Positions 17,807 through 25,285 of a stretch of 64,000 nucleotides of DNA are shown one piece after another. The stretch is taken from positions 124,001 to 188,000 of the forward strand of contig SUZR01000003.1 in assembly GCA_015059845.1 (NCBI GenBank). The letters run 5' to 3'. This stretch comes from Rikenellaceae bacterium. GTDB taxonomy: Bacteria; Bacteroidota; Bacteroidia; Bacteroidales; Rikenellaceae. Position 1 is the stretch's first letter; every line of letters begins with the position of its first letter. A model generated the notes under the pieces. The model ran no database searches, was not told the origin of the DNA, and was given only the letters and a program-made list of their open reading frames with translations. The translations under genes and the position numbers were made by a program.

Positions 17807-17849
17807 TTTCGACCACCTCGCTATTAAAGAGGGGTAAAAGCTACTAATT

Positions 17850-18599
17850 ATGTCACGATTATCAATATTTTTATCGATTATGTCACTCTTTTCTATCTTC
17901 GGAGGCGGCAGCGCCCCAAAATACCCCACCGATATCGTTCAGGACAAGGAGGGTAACGAGGTGAAGTTCACATTCTTCAAGCACGCCTCATTCGCCATTC
18001 AGATTGGCGAGCGTCACATATACAACGACCCCGTAATGCAGTATGCCGAGTATGCGCGTCTGCCGAAGGCTGATTTGGTGCTGGTAACCCACTCTCACTA
18101 CGACCACCTGGATCGTGCAGCGATTGACGACGTCACAACCCACAAGAGTATAATCATCTGCGACGCTACTTCAGCTGAAGTATTTGATGGCGAAGCTGTT
18201 GTAATGAAGCCCGGCATCAAGGCTCAGCCCTGGGATGGGTTAACAATAGAGGCTGTTGCGGCATACAACACCACCGAGGGTCACACTGATTTTCACCCCA
18301 AGGCACGCGAGGATTGCGGATATATCCTGGAGTTGGAATCAGGCCTTCGCATCTACATCGCTGGCGACACGGAGCTTACGCCCGAGATGAAAGCATTGAA
18401 GGATATCGATGTGGCATTCCTGCCCGTAAATCAGCCCTACACGATGACCGTTGACCAGGCAATAGAGGCTGTGAAGGCCATCAAACCCAAAATATTCTAC
18501 CCCTACCATTATGGAGAGGTTGACGAGGTGACCGACATCGAACGGCTGAAAAGCGAATTGGAGGGAGTAACAGATGTAAGAGTCTTCCCGATGGAGTAA
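17850..18599 (+). CDS. Metallo-beta-lactamase-fold hydrolase (UlaG-like)
   Basis: The 249-residue protein carries the metal motif HSHYDH (H81, H83, D85, H86), a later GDTE metal ligand, and the terminal YHYGE histidine. These define the MBL superfamily and resemble the UlaG/YtnP-like branch (Pfam Lactamase_B_2). The N-terminal 20 residues are hydrophobic (LSIFLSIMSLFSIFGG), suggesting a signal or anchor, though no clean cleavage or lipobox is seen. The substrate is unknown. It is monocistronic, with its own promoter and a terminator shared with trpB. Confidence 0.8.
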   Translation: MSRLSIFLSIMSLFSIFGGGSAPKYPTDIVQDKEGNEVKFTFFKHASFAIQIGERHIYNDPVMQYAEYARLPKADLVLVTHSHYDHLDRAAIDDVTTHKSIIICDATSAEVFDGEAVVMKPGIKAQPWDGLTIEAVAAYNTTEGHTDFHPKAREDCGYILELESGLRIYIAGDTELTPEMKALKDIDVAFLPVNQPYTMTVDQAIEAVKAIKPKIFYPYHYGEVDEVTDIERLKSELEGVTDVRVFPME

Positions 18600-18612
18600 C
18601 ACAAATATTATT

Positions 18613-18658
18613 ACAAAAAAATAGGATGCTGAGAAAATTCGACATCCTATTTTTTTGT
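18613..18658. terminator. Bidirectional terminator between the MBL-fold gene and trpB
   Basis: A 16-base perfect inverted repeat (18613-18628 and 18643-18658) has a 14-base loop and A/T-rich flanks on both sides, and so serves both convergent genes. Confidence 0.9.
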
Positions 18659-18706
18659 ATGACAAGAGCTGACTTTAGGCTTGCAAAGCCCCAAAAACAG
18701 CAGTTT

Positions 18707-20071
18707 TTATTTAATAATCTTGTCCAATGCATCTACGGCACGGCGAATCTCCTCCTCAGGCAAATCGTGGTCAACAAGATTATTGGCAAAATACTGCTCA
18801 TAAGCGTACAAGTCAATCATACCGTGACCCGAAAGGTTGAACAGAATTGTCTTCTCCTTACCCTCCTCCTTTGCCTTCTGCGCCTCACGCACAGCAACAG
18901 CAATGGCGTGGCACGACTCAGGTGCAGGCACAATACCCTCGCTATTAGCGAACATCATACCCGCAGCAAAGGTCTCAAGCTGCTGTACCGACTGCGCCTC
19001 CATCAAGCCATCCTTATAGAGCTGGCTCACGATAGGACCGGCACCGTGGTAACGCAGACCTCCGGCGTGAATATCCGAAGGCTGGAACGAGTGACCGAGA
19101 GTGTACATCGGCATCATAGGTGTCATACCGGCCGTATCGCCATAGTCATACTGGAACTCGCCACGTGTGAGCTTGGGACACGACGCAGGCTCAACGGCCA
19201 CGACGCGCGTCTTCTTGCCCTCAACAAGATTACGACGGATGAAGGGGAAACCGATACCGGCAAAGTTCGAGCCACCGCCAAAGCAACCGATAACAACATC
19301 GGGCTCATCGCCAGCCATCTCCATCTGCTTGATAGCCTCCTCGCCGATAACTGTCTGGTGCAGCAACACGTGGTTCATCACACTACCCAAGCAGTAACGT
19401 GTGGTATCACCGTGTTCCAAAGCACTCTCCACAGCCTCCGAAATAGCCATACCGAGGTTTCCTGAACACTCGGGGTCTTTAGCCAGCACCTCACGGCCAA
19501 ACTTGGTAGTATCACTCGGCGAAGGTATAACATTAGCACCCCACGTATTCATCAGCAACTTACGGTAAGGCTTCTGCTGGCAGCTAACCTTAACCATATA
19601 GACACGCAGGTCGATATTGAAATATTGGCACGCAAGCGAGATAGCACTACCCCACTGACCGCCACCAGTCTCCGTAGCCAGATACTTTATACCCTGCTTG
19701 GCATTGTAGTATGCCTGCGGGATAGCCGTATTGGGTTTATGTGAGCCTGCGGGCGAAACACCCTCATTCTTGAAATATATCTTGGCCGGAGTGTCGAGCA
19801 TACGCTCCAAGTTATAGGCACGCACAACGGGCGTAGGGCGCCAAATCTTATACAGCTCTTGCACCTCGTCGGGAATCTCGATGTAGCGCTCAGTAGAAAG
19901 CTCCTGGCGCACCAACTCCTCACCAAAAATACGACTCATAGCCTCAAACGTCACAGGCTGCTTGGTCTGCGGGTCAAGACAAGGCATAGGTTTATTGGGC
20001 ATATCGGCCACAATATTATACCAAGCTGTAGGCATCTCACTCTCAGGCAGAATAAACTTCTTTGTCTTCAT
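18707..20071 (-). CDS. trpB: Tryptophan synthase beta chain, TrpB2-type
   Basis: The 454-residue PLP enzyme condenses indole with serine to give tryptophan. The PLP Lys is K112 in GSHKPNTA. TETGGGQWGSA, CFGGGSN (phosphate loop), SEGIVPAPESCHA and FNLSGHGMIDL are all present. Length and the long N-terminal region before EGVSPAGS fit the TrpB2 class, which often acts without a tightly bound TrpA; no trpA is nearby. The gene is preceded by a complete Trp attenuator (20125-20257), which is strong independent evidence that the enzyme works in tryptophan supply rather than in indole salvage alone. Confidence 0.93.
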   Translation of the reverse strand: MKTKKFILPESEMPTAWYNIVADMPNKPMPCLDPQTKQPVTFEAMSRIFGEELVRQELSTERYIEIPDEVQELYKIWRPTPVVRAYNLERMLDTPAKIYFKNEGVSPAGSHKPNTAIPQAYYNAKQGIKYLATETGGGQWGSAISLACQYFNIDLRVYMVKVSCQQKPYRKLLMNTWGANVIPSPSDTTKFGREVLAKDPECSGNLGMAISEAVESALEHGDTTRYCLGSVMNHVLLHQTVIGEEAIKQMEMAGDEPDVVIGCFGGGSNFAGIGFPFIRRNLVEGKKTRVVAVEPASCPKLTRGEFQYDYGDTAGMTPMMPMYTLGHSFQPSDIHAGGLRYHGAGPIVSQLYKDGLMEAQSVQQLETFAAGMMFANSEGIVPAPESCHAIAVAVREAQKAKEEGKEKTILFNLSGHGMIDLYAYEQYFANNLVDHDLPEEEIRRAVDALDKIIK

Positions 20072-20124
20072 AACCTAACTATATTATTGTTTTACACTTA
20101 TCCATTGTCACAGATTAGTAACGC

Positions 20125-20158
20125 AAAAAACCATCGTTCAACTGTGAACAATGGTTTT
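20125..20158 (-). terminator. Attenuator (3:4) terminator of the trp leader
   Basis: In the leftward transcript a 14-bp stem (plus-strand arms 20145-20158 and 20127-20140) closes on the loop CAGU and ends in U. The one imperfect position is a G-U pair only when read leftward; the other strand has a C-A mismatch, so the hairpin is built for the trpB direction. It lies upstream of trpB, where an ordinary terminator would be pointless. Confidence 0.85.
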
Positions 20159-20181
20159 CTAATTCATAAATTATATATACA

Positions 20182-20244
20182 CACATAACTCTATAACGCC
20201 ATTGTTCTATTCTCGCAATGAACGCCACCACCAAGAGTTATGTG
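20182..20244 (-). promoter_or_regulatory. Trp attenuator: pause (1:2) hairpin and antiterminator (2:3) segments
   Basis: Segment 1 is CACATAACTCT (20244 to 20234), just before the Trp codons of the leader peptide. It pairs perfectly with AGAGTTATGTG (20192 to 20182). Within the same segment 2, GAACAATGG (20207 to 20199) pairs perfectly with CCATTGTTC (20154 to 20146), the 5' arm of the terminator. The two pairings exclude each other. A ribosome stalled on the Trp codons would cover segment 1 and let the antiterminator form. This is the E. coli trp logic read from base pairing; it has not been tested here. Confidence 0.85.
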
Positions 20245-20257
20245 ACTGCTGCATCAT
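20207..20257 (-). CDS. trpL: trp leader peptide with three tandem Trp codons
   Basis: A 16-codon open frame reads MMQQSHNSWWWRSLRE followed by TAG; the ATG may be at 20257 or 20254. Three consecutive TGG codons lie at 20225-20233. Trp is the rarest residue, so WWW in a tiny frame directly before alternative hairpins and a biosynthetic trp gene is the hallmark of a ribosome-mediated attenuator. The peptide itself is expected to have no other role. No strong Shine-Dalgarno is visible, which is normal in this phylum. Confidence 0.85.
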   Translation of the reverse strand: MMQQSHNSWWWRSLRE

Positions 20258-20279
20258 ACCAATCTTCAGTTTCTTAATA

Positions 20280-20287
20280 CAAATATA
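20280..20287 (-). promoter_or_regulatory. -7 promoter element of the trpL-trpB transcript
   Basis: On the minus strand this is TATATTTG (TAnnTTTG), 22 bases before the leader ATG. The leader RNA would start near 20270-20275 and run about 200 bases to trpB. No clear -33 element is seen. Confidence 0.55.
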
Positions 20288-20345
20288 TGTATAAAATCGT
20301 TATGTTGTACTCCGCGGCTCTATTTTTTTACATTTTTTGTGAAAT

Positions 20346-21134
20346 CTACTTACGATTCTCGGCAACCCAGTTCGTCAGTTCCACAAAATCCGCTACCGAC
20401 AACTGCTCGGCACGCTGCGTAAAGAAACGATGCTCGGCACCTCCGAGATCGCCAAAGGCCGAACGCAGAGAGTTACGAATCATCTTACGACGCTGACCGA
20501 ACGAAGCCTTCACAACCTTTACAAACAGAGCCTCATCGCAACCAAGCTGCGTGGTGGCATTGCGCTTTAGACGAATTACGGCCGACTTCACCTTTGGGGG
20601 CGGATTAAAGACCTTCTCACCAACGGTAAAGAGGTACTCAATATCGTACCACGCCTGCAACAACACGCTCAGGATACCATACTCGCGTGAGCCTGGCGGC
20701 TCGGCAATGCGCACAGCCACCTCACGCTGAATCATACCCACACACTCGGGCACGATATCACGATTCTCTATAACCTTGAAGAAGATTTGAGATGAAATGT
20801 TGTAAGGAAAATTACCAATCACGCGCACCTCCTGGCCAAAACGCTCTCGCAAATCCATCTTCAGAAAGTCACCTTCGATGAGTCGCGGCGCAAAGTCGGG
20901 ATAGTGTTCGTGCAGATATTCAACACTCTCCGTGTCAATCTCGGCACCGTAGGTCACCACATCGTCGCGCTGCAACAGAAACTGCGTCAGCACACCCATA
21001 CCGCAACCAACCTCCAGCACCTGCGCAGGCGCATCAGCAGTACCTCCCGAGAGCGAATAACATATCTTTCGGGCTATATTCAAGTCGGTCAGAAAGTGCT
21101 GGCCGAGTGCTTTTTTTGCTCTTACTTGTGTCAT
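20346..21134 (-). CDS. rsmA: 16S rRNA (adenine1518/1519-N6)-dimethyltransferase
   Basis: The 262-residue KsgA/RsmA protein dimethylates two adjacent adenines near the 3' end of 16S rRNA during 30S maturation. It shows KKALGQHFLTD near the N-terminus, the SAM motif LEVGCGMGVLT, and the catalytic motif NFPYNIS (usually NLPYNIS). A TACCTTTG -7 box (21142-21149) lies only seven bases before the ATG, so the mRNA may have almost no 5' leader. No terminator separates it from the trp leader downstream, so some read-through into the attenuator region is possible. Confidence 0.95.
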   Translation of the reverse strand: MTQVRAKKALGQHFLTDLNIARKICYSLSGGTADAPAQVLEVGCGMGVLTQFLLQRDDVVTYGAEIDTESVEYLHEHYPDFAPRLIEGDFLKMDLRERFGQEVRVIGNFPYNISSQIFFKVIENRDIVPECVGMIQREVAVRIAEPPGSREYGILSVLLQAWYDIEYLFTVGEKVFNPPPKVKSAVIRLKRNATTQLGCDEALFVKVVKASFGQRRKMIRNSLRSAFGDLGGAEHRFFTQRAEQLSVADFVELTNWVAENRK

Positions 21135-21141
21135 ACGGGCA

Positions 21142-21149
21142 CAAAGGTA
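21142..21149 (-). promoter_or_regulatory. -7 promoter element of rsmA
   Basis: TACCTTTG on the minus strand ends 7 bases before the ATG at 21134. If transcription starts at the usual distance, the rsmA mRNA is leaderless or nearly so. Confidence 0.5.
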
Positions 21150-21222
21150 ATTATTTTCCGAGAGAGAATAGCTATTTTATGGTTGAAAATTGGTAACTTT
21201 ACAATCACAAAAATATTTTATT

Positions 21223-21957
21223 ATGCGAAAAATAGAAGTTTGCTCAACATCACTTGACGATGCACGCGAGGCGGAGGCTGGCGGCGCCATCAGAATAGAG
21301 CTCTGCTCGGCTATCACCTGCGGTGGCGTAACACCGAGCCACGCAACGATACAAAGCATCGTGGATGCAAATCTAAACCTCGACATAAATGTATTAATAC
21401 GCGCACGCGAGGGAGGATTTCACTACACCCCTTCCGAGATTGACACAATGTGCCGCGACATAGAGTTCTGCCGCCACGCAGGCGTTCACGGTGTGGTTAT
21501 CGGAGCACTCACAGCCCAGGGGGATATCGACATCGAGGCTTGCAAGCGTATGGTTGAAGCCGCAGGCGATTTATCCATCACATTCCACCGCGCATTCGAC
21601 ATCTGCCGCGAGCCACTCGCCTCGCTGGAGCAGATTATTGCACTCGGCTGCGACCGTCTGCTCACATCGGGCCAGCAGCCATCGGCCGAGCAGGGCGTGG
21701 AGCTTATAGCCGAATTGGTGGAGCGTGCCGCGGGGCGTATTATCATTATGCCGGGCGCAGGTATCAACCCGCGAAACATCGCTTTCATAGAGCAAAAAAC
21801 AGCGGCCACGGAGTTTCACTCCACTGCCGCCGTAGACTTTAACGACACAGCCTATCGAGGCCACGCAGTATCATTTGCTGCCTATCCCCAGCGCGAGGGC
21901 GTTATCCGCCGCTCGGCAAGGGAGGTTGTATCAGAGCTTGTGAATAACACTCTTTAA
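21223..21957 (+). CDS. cutC: CutC family protein
   Basis: I place the start at ATG 21223 (244 residues) because the family begins right at RKIEVCSTS; the upstream TTG frame adds an unlikely extension. The sequence follows the CutC TIM-barrel throughout (GGAIRIELCSA, GGVTPSHATI, RAREGGFHYTPSE, FHRAFDIC, GCDRLLTSGQ, IMPGAGINPRNI). It was originally linked to copper handling in E. coli, but that role is disputed and the true activity is unsettled. Its 3' end overlaps the convergent lipoprotein gene by 27 bases. Confidence 0.9.
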   Translation: MRKIEVCSTSLDDAREAEAGGAIRIELCSAITCGGVTPSHATIQSIVDANLNLDINVLIRAREGGFHYTPSEIDTMCRDIEFCRHAGVHGVVIGALTAQGDIDIEACKRMVEAAGDLSITFHRAFDICREPLASLEQIIALGCDRLLTSGQQPSAEQGVELIAELVERAAGRIIIMPGAGINPRNIAFIEQKTAATEFHSTAAVDFNDTAYRGHAVSFAAYPQREGVIRRSAREVVSELVNNTL

Positions 21958-24555
21958 CTGGTCGGCAAGCGAGGTATTGTAACCCTGCGAGAAGTAAACC
22001 ACTCGTCCGAAGCTATCGCAGATAGCCACAACGGGCAGAGTCTTCGATGTTGAGTTACAACCCGAACATATCATCGAGCGCACTTTATCGTCAACATCAA
22101 CGCCGAAGTGCGCTTTTACTTCGCCCAGCATCTCACGATTATACTTCTCGGAATCCTGCTTCGTTGAGTGCAGAACAACCAACGGACGATTCCACTTTGC
22201 CAGAACATCAGCAATCGATGCCAAGCCTCGTGAAGCGTGATTCGTAGGCTCGTCGCTTGTACCCATAACGGCGATGATAAAGTAACCGCGTCCCGTAGTT
22301 GAGAGCAACGACATCTCTCGCTCAGCACCCTCAGGCATATACAACTTCTCGGGGTCCATCGAACCAATCACACCCACATCGTCATTGGCAGGGCGCAACA
22401 CCATCTTAACATCCTGCACCTGTCCGTCCTTAACGCTGAACGTAACCGAGCGAGCCAACACCTTGCCGCTGGCCATACGGTTACCTGTGGTGAGCATATA
22501 GTAACCCTCATCGAGAGTAATCTTCTGCGCCAACAGACTCGGGTCGGCCGTAGCGCCCAAGTCGTTCTCCATATCCACGTCAAAACGAATCGTGCGGCAC
22601 TGTCCATTCTCGATGCGGCAAATTGAGCAGTGGCTATAATAGTTAGGAGTAGGAATTGCAGGCACTATCTTCGGGTCGTAGATAGTACGTATAGCTCCCT
22701 TGGCAGCCTCCTGCTCAGCCACAGCACCATCCAGCACCACGTCAATCCACTTATCCTCGCTCTTATACTGCGGGTAACCACTCATTCCGCCCATACGCGC
22801 TGCAATACCATACGTACGGCACGCTGCTACGAAGAAACGGTCACGCGATGCCTTATCGGCCATACGGATACGCAACACACCAGCCGGCGTAGCCTGCAAA
22901 GAGATAGGATTATACTCGTCACACAACGCTATATTCTCCTTTACCCAGCCGATGATATCAGCAGCCGAAGGATTTTCGCCTATCGCGGGAGTTAATACGG
23001 CACGAATCTGCGTGCGGTAAGGCTGCAGGAACTCGCTCGCAATGCGGGGATTGAGAATATATCGCACATACTCCGAGGTAAGCTCAGCAGGCTTAACAGA
23101 TGATAATGCATCCTCCAAAACAGCCAGCGACGTATCGTGCAAATCCTTACGCGAAATAGTTCCCAGCAGTGCCACGGCACGCTCACGCTCAGCCCCCGAC
23201 TTAGAGTCGATAAAGGCCTTTACATCGCGCCAGTTACCCATAGCCCCGATAAGCAAATCCTGCTCCCGTGGTGCATACTCCGCGCACTTATCGGCAGTCA
23301 TAAACGTAGCCTTATATGCCAGGCGGATAGCATCCTCCGCAGCCAGACGCTCCTTATTTTTAGCAACAGCCTCGTCTGTCAGATTTACGGGAATCTCACC
23401 AGGAACGGGAGGTGTCATATCCTCCTCGAACTCAAATGCGTCACCCGCCTTCTTATCAAGCTTCACGGTTATAGCCTCGCCCGCCAACTTGCCGAAGCCG
23501 AAACGACCCTCGTGTGACGCCCAGATAAGCATATCACCCAAGCCCATATGCAGCGACACCTTGCCCTCGGCATTGGTAGGCAGTGTAACAACTGTGGTGT
23601 ACTCACCGTAATTGAAAATCTTAAACTCTACGGTAGCACCCTCAACAGCCTTACCCTCAGCGTCAACCACCGTCACAACAGAGTTGCGCATCGGAGCGTA
23701 ATTGTCAATAACATTTATCTCGGTATAGCACTCGCTCTTCTGAATCACATCCTCGGGACCCTGATAATTGCCATATACTCGTGTATGCATCAACATAGCA
23801 CGTGCCGCAGGCTGATTAAACCACGCCACATTCAATGCAGGCTCAGGCTCGCAGGCGCCCATAAAGTACCATTTACCATCAATCCACACCTCAACCCACG
23901 CGTGGTTGCTATCGGTATGCGCCCAACGCGGTGTATATACCTGACGGGCAGGTATACCAACCGTACGCAATGCCGACACCGTAAAGGTTGACTCTTCGCC
24001 ACAACGACCCTCGGCCGTTAACATTGTAGCCATAGGAGATGATGTACGGCTATCCGAAGGCACGTAGGTTGCCTTCTCGTGACACCAGTGGTTAATCTCG
24101 AGCGCTGCATCGTGCAACGACATACCCTCAACTCGTGTGCGCAGAGTGTCGTAATAAATCATACGGAACTCGTCCATACGCTCATTATTCACACGCACGG
24201 GCAGAACAAAATGGCGGAACAAATCCTCAGGAATATCCTTACCCCACGCCATCTCTTCGCGTGCGCGTAACGACATACGTACATTATCGAGGAAATATTC
24301 ACCCTCGTAATCGCCCATATCGGCTGACGACATCGCTGAGTACAAGAACTCCATCGCGCCACGCTCCTCGGAAGTCATACCCTCACCATCAAAGACGGAG
24401 AACACATCGCCCTGAGTAAAGTTCGCACGGCGGGCCTCAAAAGCCTCGTGTACGGAGTCACGCACCGATTTGTCTGTTATAAAATGGCGTTGACAGCTAC
24501 CCAACACCATAGTCGCCACAACGGCACTCGCAAAAAGAAGATGTTTGATTTTCAT
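21931..24555 (-). CDS. Transglutaminase-like lipoprotein with C-terminal redoxin-like domain
   Basis: From ATG 24555 the protein has 874 residues. A lipobox (VLGSC, Cys21) predicts a lipoprotein facing the periplasm or surface. A transglutaminase-like core has Cys185 in AEGRCGEES and His218 in SNHAWVEVW; the third catalytic position is acidic (Glu236 in GACEPEP). A carboxypeptidase-regulatory-like beta domain follows (about 300-380). A second, degenerate TGc-like region lies near RDRFFVAACRTYGIAARMGG. The last 90 residues look thioredoxin-fold-like (RPLVVLHSTK, then LPVVAICDSFGRVVYF) with a CSGC pair. It probably acts as a peptidase or cross-linker on cell-envelope proteins or peptides, but the substrate is unknown. 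Confidence 0.78.
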   Translation of the reverse strand: MKIKHLLFASAVVATMVLGSCQRHFITDKSVRDSVHEAFEARRANFTQGDVFSVFDGEGMTSEERGAMEFLYSAMSSADMGDYEGEYFLDNVRMSLRAREEMAWGKDIPEDLFRHFVLPVRVNNERMDEFRMIYYDTLRTRVEGMSLHDAALEINHWCHEKATYVPSDSRTSSPMATMLTAEGRCGEESTFTVSALRTVGIPARQVYTPRWAHTDSNHAWVEVWIDGKWYFMGACEPEPALNVAWFNQPAARAMLMHTRVYGNYQGPEDVIQKSECYTEINVIDNYAPMRNSVVTVVDAEGKAVEGATVEFKIFNYGEYTTVVTLPTNAEGKVSLHMGLGDMLIWASHEGRFGFGKLAGEAITVKLDKKAGDAFEFEEDMTPPVPGEIPVNLTDEAVAKNKERLAAEDAIRLAYKATFMTADKCAEYAPREQDLLIGAMGNWRDVKAFIDSKSGAERERAVALLGTISRKDLHDTSLAVLEDALSSVKPAELTSEYVRYILNPRIASEFLQPYRTQIRAVLTPAIGENPSAADIIGWVKENIALCDEYNPISLQATPAGVLRIRMADKASRDRFFVAACRTYGIAARMGGMSGYPQYKSEDKWIDVVLDGAVAEQEAAKGAIRTIYDPKIVPAIPTPNYYSHCSICRIENGQCRTIRFDVDMENDLGATADPSLLAQKITLDEGYYMLTTGNRMASGKVLARSVTFSVKDGQVQDVKMVLRPANDDVGVIGSMDPEKLYMPEGAEREMSLLSTTGRGYFIIAVMGTSDEPTNHASRGLASIADVLAKWNRPLVVLHSTKQDSEKYNREMLGEVKAHFGVDVDDKVRSMICSGCNSTSKTLPVVAICDSFGRVVYFSQGYNTSLADQLKSVIHKL

Positions 24556-24595
24556 TTTAGTTTGGTTTTGGATGTAAATATACAAAAATATTTAC

Positions 24596-24621
24596 AAAAA
24601 AACCGCCCGAATAACGGACGG
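24596..24621 (-). terminator. Terminator after the small outer-membrane protein gene
   Basis: Leftward, CCGTCCG pairs with CGGGCGG (one G-U) over a five-base loop and is followed by seven U. Confidence 0.85.
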
Positions 24622-24643
24622 CCTAATATTTACCCATCAATTG

Positions 24644-25096
24644 TTAGAAATTGAAATTAGCTCCAACCATCAACACCACAGGATTGGTTCTCTCATCGAA
24701 CATCGCCTGCCACTTCAACGCCGCAGTAAGCTCAACGACATTAGCCACATTGAAATCAACACCACCGCCGAGATTCAAACCAGCAGCCCACTTGCCAATC
24801 TCGTTAACGGTAAGACCCGCTGCGGGATAGAGGCGAACAACGCCCAAATCAAATACATAGTGAGCATCGCAGCTGATATCCACCGAGCAATACTTATGCA
24901 ACAGAGCCGTTATAGAGGGCTCAAGACGCCAATTATTATCGAAACGATAACGTCCAACGGCACCAACGCCTAATACTGTATCACCAACATTTGTATAGAT
25001 ACCCAAACGAGGACCCAAAGTCCAACCACCAGGCTCCTGAGCCGATGCAGTCACAGCGCACAACACTGCAACGATTGATAACAATAGTTTCTTCAT
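24644..25096 (-). CDS. Small outer-membrane beta-barrel-like protein
   Basis: The 150-residue protein has a signal peptide (about residues 1-19, VTASAQ). The mature part has alternating hydrophobic and Gly/aromatic strands (VGAVGRYRF, WRLEPSITAL, GLNLGGGVDF, VELTAALKW) and ends in aromatic Phe (GANFNF), as outer-membrane barrels do. It resembles the small porin-family / OmpW-like barrels common in Bacteroidota. The function is unknown. It has its own terminator. Confidence 0.7.
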   Translation of the reverse strand: MKKLLLSIVAVLCAVTASAQEPGGWTLGPRLGIYTNVGDTVLGVGAVGRYRFDNNWRLEPSITALLHKYCSVDISCDAHYVFDLGVVRLYPAAGLTVNEIGKWAAGLNLGGGVDFNVANVVELTAALKWQAMFDERTNPVVLMVGANFNF

Positions 25097-25228
25097 CTTT
25101 CTCTAAATTTATGGGATTACGCTTTTGGCAATCCCTGATTACACCTAATTATCCATTTCAAATATAGAAATTATATTCGCAACATCAAACAAAAATCAAC
25201 AAATTGCATATTTTTCCCTACATATATA

Positions 25229-25264
25229 TAAAAAGAGGATGCTCCACGCGGGGAACATCCTCTT
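25229..25264 (-). terminator. Terminator after nifJ
   Basis: Leftward, AAGAGGATG (25264 to 25256) pairs perfectly with CATCCTCTT (25241 to 25233), with further inner pairing, and a U-rich tail follows. Confidence 0.9.
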
Positions 25265-25285
25265 GAAAATATATACTAATTCGTA

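Noticed and set aside
20127..20158. Hairpin before trpB as the terminator of rsmA only
   Set aside because: It is about 190 bases past rsmA, after a separate promoter and leader peptide, and its 5' arm pairs with an antiterminator segment.
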